DNA of 64,000 bases, taken from Sclerodactyla briareus (lineage: Eukaryota > Echinodermata > Holothuroidea > Dendrochirotida > Sclerodactylidae). Of the stretch, positions 62,061 to 64,000 are shown piece by piece. Made by a program: the position numbers and the translations under genes. Location of the stretch: positions 82,046-146,045 of the forward strand of contig JAODTK010005788.1 in the NCBI GenBank assembly GCA_026419785.1, given 5' to 3'. Every line of letters begins with the position of its first letter. Position 1 is the first letter of the stretch. Under the pieces are notes generated by a model. The model saw only the letters and a list, made by a program, of their open reading frames with translations, did no database searches and was not told where the DNA came from.

Positions 62061-63305
62061 ACCAGAGAAGACGCACCGGCATGACTGCATCTATTCATTT
62101 TGACTTCGTCAAGGAATAAAAAATCGGCTGGGATTCCATATCCATATATGTGTATGCCTGTTTCGAGCGATGTGAACATCACATATTGGACGAAAAGAAA
62201 CGTTTTCGTTTGTCAGAGAAAAAACACTGTAAGTTATGCGGAAAGCATACAATCCGCAGCCCATGTATTTGTCGTTGCTTGGCTTTTTAAGCCGATAGTC
62301 TATAGAATTCATTCGCGGTAAATACGCCTCCGTATACGCATCGGTACATTTGCTTCTTTTGCCTATTGTGTTAGGTTCCTTTCATTTAGAACTATTATTC
62401 TCCGTGGCACCAATACCTATTTTTCAACTAAACACCAGGATACAATTCAACACTGCGCCCCTTCTCAGCCCCGTGAAGCGCGATTTTCCACGTGCGTTCC
62501 AGACCCGTATACGCATCTACGGAGTCCTACCCTTAGTCCTAGGCAGTCTGACAAATGACGTTCGGTTACCACCTTCTTGACTAGCGCCCCTACTCCACAC
62601 CTGCAGTCAAAACTCTTCCGACGTATTTCGGTGGTACCCTATCCTAGATTCCCGAACCCTTTCCTCAGAGACCCCCCCCCCCCCCGGGGCAATCACAACA
62701 TTCTCACCACCCTCATCAGCCAGAATAAAACATTCGGTCACCTTGTGCACAATATTTCTTCAACTCAGGGAGAGGTTTAAAAACTAGCGCACTTCATGTT
62801 CAAAACCCTTGAGGGGGGGGGGGGGGCTTCTATGTCCCGACTGGGGGGATCCGGGCCAGCGTTCCGGTCCCCGCCTCGCATCATTGGAATCCTATCCATA
62901 TTCATAAATTAGGCCCGCCCTGTTGGTCCGTCTGGATTGTCGCGCTACTGGCTCCATTCAGGACATTACGAGAGGGGACTCAACGAGAGCGACCTATTGG
63001 AAACATAGCATCTGGAGTTGGTTACTGCCCCCAAAATAGCCATTTACTCCCATCAACGAAAAGAATAATGGAAATGTAGGCGGCGTTTCCACAACCCAAA
63101 TAGTAACATTCGTGATTCGCTTAATTCTCTCAACGACCTCAACGAATGCCATGAGTAAGCCATCGTACCACATGATATGTGGTTTGTACCAATCACCTTA
63201 ACATAAACCAGACCGTTCCATTCGCATATAATTGTACTACCAATCCATTCCGTCATTATTATGCAAATATTTCAGTCATTTCAGTTATAGACCTGAAGTG
63301 AATAC
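62061..63305. other. Non-coding sequence, nothing recognised
   Basis: C- and G-runs at 62669-62684 and 62812-62826. No exon with convincing signals, although part may be intron of the candidate minus-strand gene at 63306. Confidence 0.45.
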
Positions 63306-63443
63306 CTGTCCTGGGTCAATGTGAATGCCATCAGATCGATCCTCGCCGGCCACCTCCTGCTCTTCCTGACACCCTTCCCCTTCGCTGTAGCTATAGTAGT
63401 CCGTCTTTGTAACCGTTACAGAAGTGGAAGATTCCCCCTCGGC
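63306..63443 (-). CDS. Candidate acidic exon, unrecognised
   Basis: Read on the minus strand, 46 open codons give AEGESSTSVTVTKTDYYSYS, EGEGCQEEQEVAGEDRSDG and IHIDPGQ. They end on a whole codon before GTATTC, a possible donor. An in-frame TAG precedes the first codon, so the acceptor would be the AG at 63444-63445, though its pyrimidine tract is poor. An upstream frame change is another option. The serine, glutamate and tyrosine richness would suit a cytoplasmic or disordered segment. No family is recognised. Confidence 0.4.
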
Positions 63444-63446
63444 CTA

Positions 63447-64000
63447 TTCTGCTGCGATTTATTGTCCTGTATACAGCTCTCCTAAGTTACTGTCTCACAA
63501 AAACTGAAGAAAACTCCTAACTCCCGTGGTAAGTATTTTTGTATAGCAAGGTATAGGGATGGGAGCTAGGGAGTGCGTACTCTGATGATAGGTAGTTACT
63601 TATTATTCAGCATTTATTTTTATTCAGTAGTAATAACCCATGTCGGATAACTTCTTTTCCAATATAGACTTCCAATTAACACGCTACTTGGCAGATTGCC
63701 TCAAATTCAACAGTCACTCCGTTTTGGACTGAGGAGAGAGCGATGGAGAGAATGTCTCCACCCCCCCCCCCCCCCTCCTCGATTGCAAGTCCGGACAAAG
63801 CCCGAACTAACCATGGCCTAACTAAGAGGCTAACCACTGGCTCAAACCACGCTCATGCATGAAGCTTCCTGAACGGTCATTCGTTTATTTTTATACTGTT
63901 TAAGCCTGTTCTGCGGGTTTTCCTAACTGGCTAAAAAATGCTGGTTTGCTCCACCTTCGTTATAGACATTATCAAAACCAAGATTGCGGACAACGATTTA
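63447..64000. other. Right edge, nothing further recognised
   Basis: A C-run at 63760-63776. If 63306-63443 is an exon, this is probably its upstream intron. I see no second exon. Confidence 0.4.

Overview
This is animal nuclear DNA. Coding sequence comes in short exons bounded by GT/AG splice signals, separated by kilobase introns and set in repeat-rich sequence. There are no operons, Shine-Dalgarno sites or long ORFs. The repeats (hAT-type DNA transposons with 8-bp target duplications, minisatellites, long G/C homopolymers, a (CATA)n microsatellite) and one recognisable invertebrate-like gene suggest a marine invertebrate. The species cannot be named from this window.

The one gene I recognise is on the + strand. 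It is a multi-pass membrane glycerophosphodiester phosphodiesterase of the GDPD2/4/5 (GDE3/GDE6/GDE2) group. I can follow it from 24547 to 47833 through nine exons. In order they encode two membrane helices, a third helix leading into the catalytic HRG motif, the PENT and ESD metal-site motifs, the LLHD histidine, the rest of the TIM-barrel domain, the last membrane helix and a cytoplasmic tail. The exon order and splice phases fit the family. The N-terminal exons and one exon between 38234 and 42848 were not found with confidence. Most exons need one or two single-base corrections, exon 29059-29202 has two in-frame TAA codons, and exon 30376-30458 has CG where its acceptor AG should be. The locus is therefore either an error-rich assembly of a working gene or a recently decayed copy.

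The left third (1-24546) has no coding sequence I can defend. It holds a two-unit interspersed repeat (6566-7175, again at 9405-9999), a poly-C tract (10076-10182) and three degenerate tandem arrays (10800-11130, 13780-14640, 21812-22500). The GDPD introns are full of mobile DNA: an 818-bp hAT-like element (25283-26100), a foldback duplication (30799-31504), a nearly perfect 68-bp array (33250-33567), a 1581-bp hAT-like element (33657-35237), a 60-bp satellite (38566-39605) and a 103-bp hAT MITE (41053-41155). All three hAT elements keep their target duplications.

Right of the gene are a 1.48-kb element with palindromic CGATACGATACG ends (48836-50318), and a composite repeat present twice in direct orientation (53580-55850 and 57190-58900). 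The first copy of the composite repeat carries a roughly 225-bp insertion with an open, exon-like reading frame; the second copy preserves the empty site. Further right are an inverted copy of the left-hand repeat (61385-62060), an (AAT)n-linked SINE/MITE tail (61089-61220) and a candidate acidic exon on the minus strand (63306-63443).
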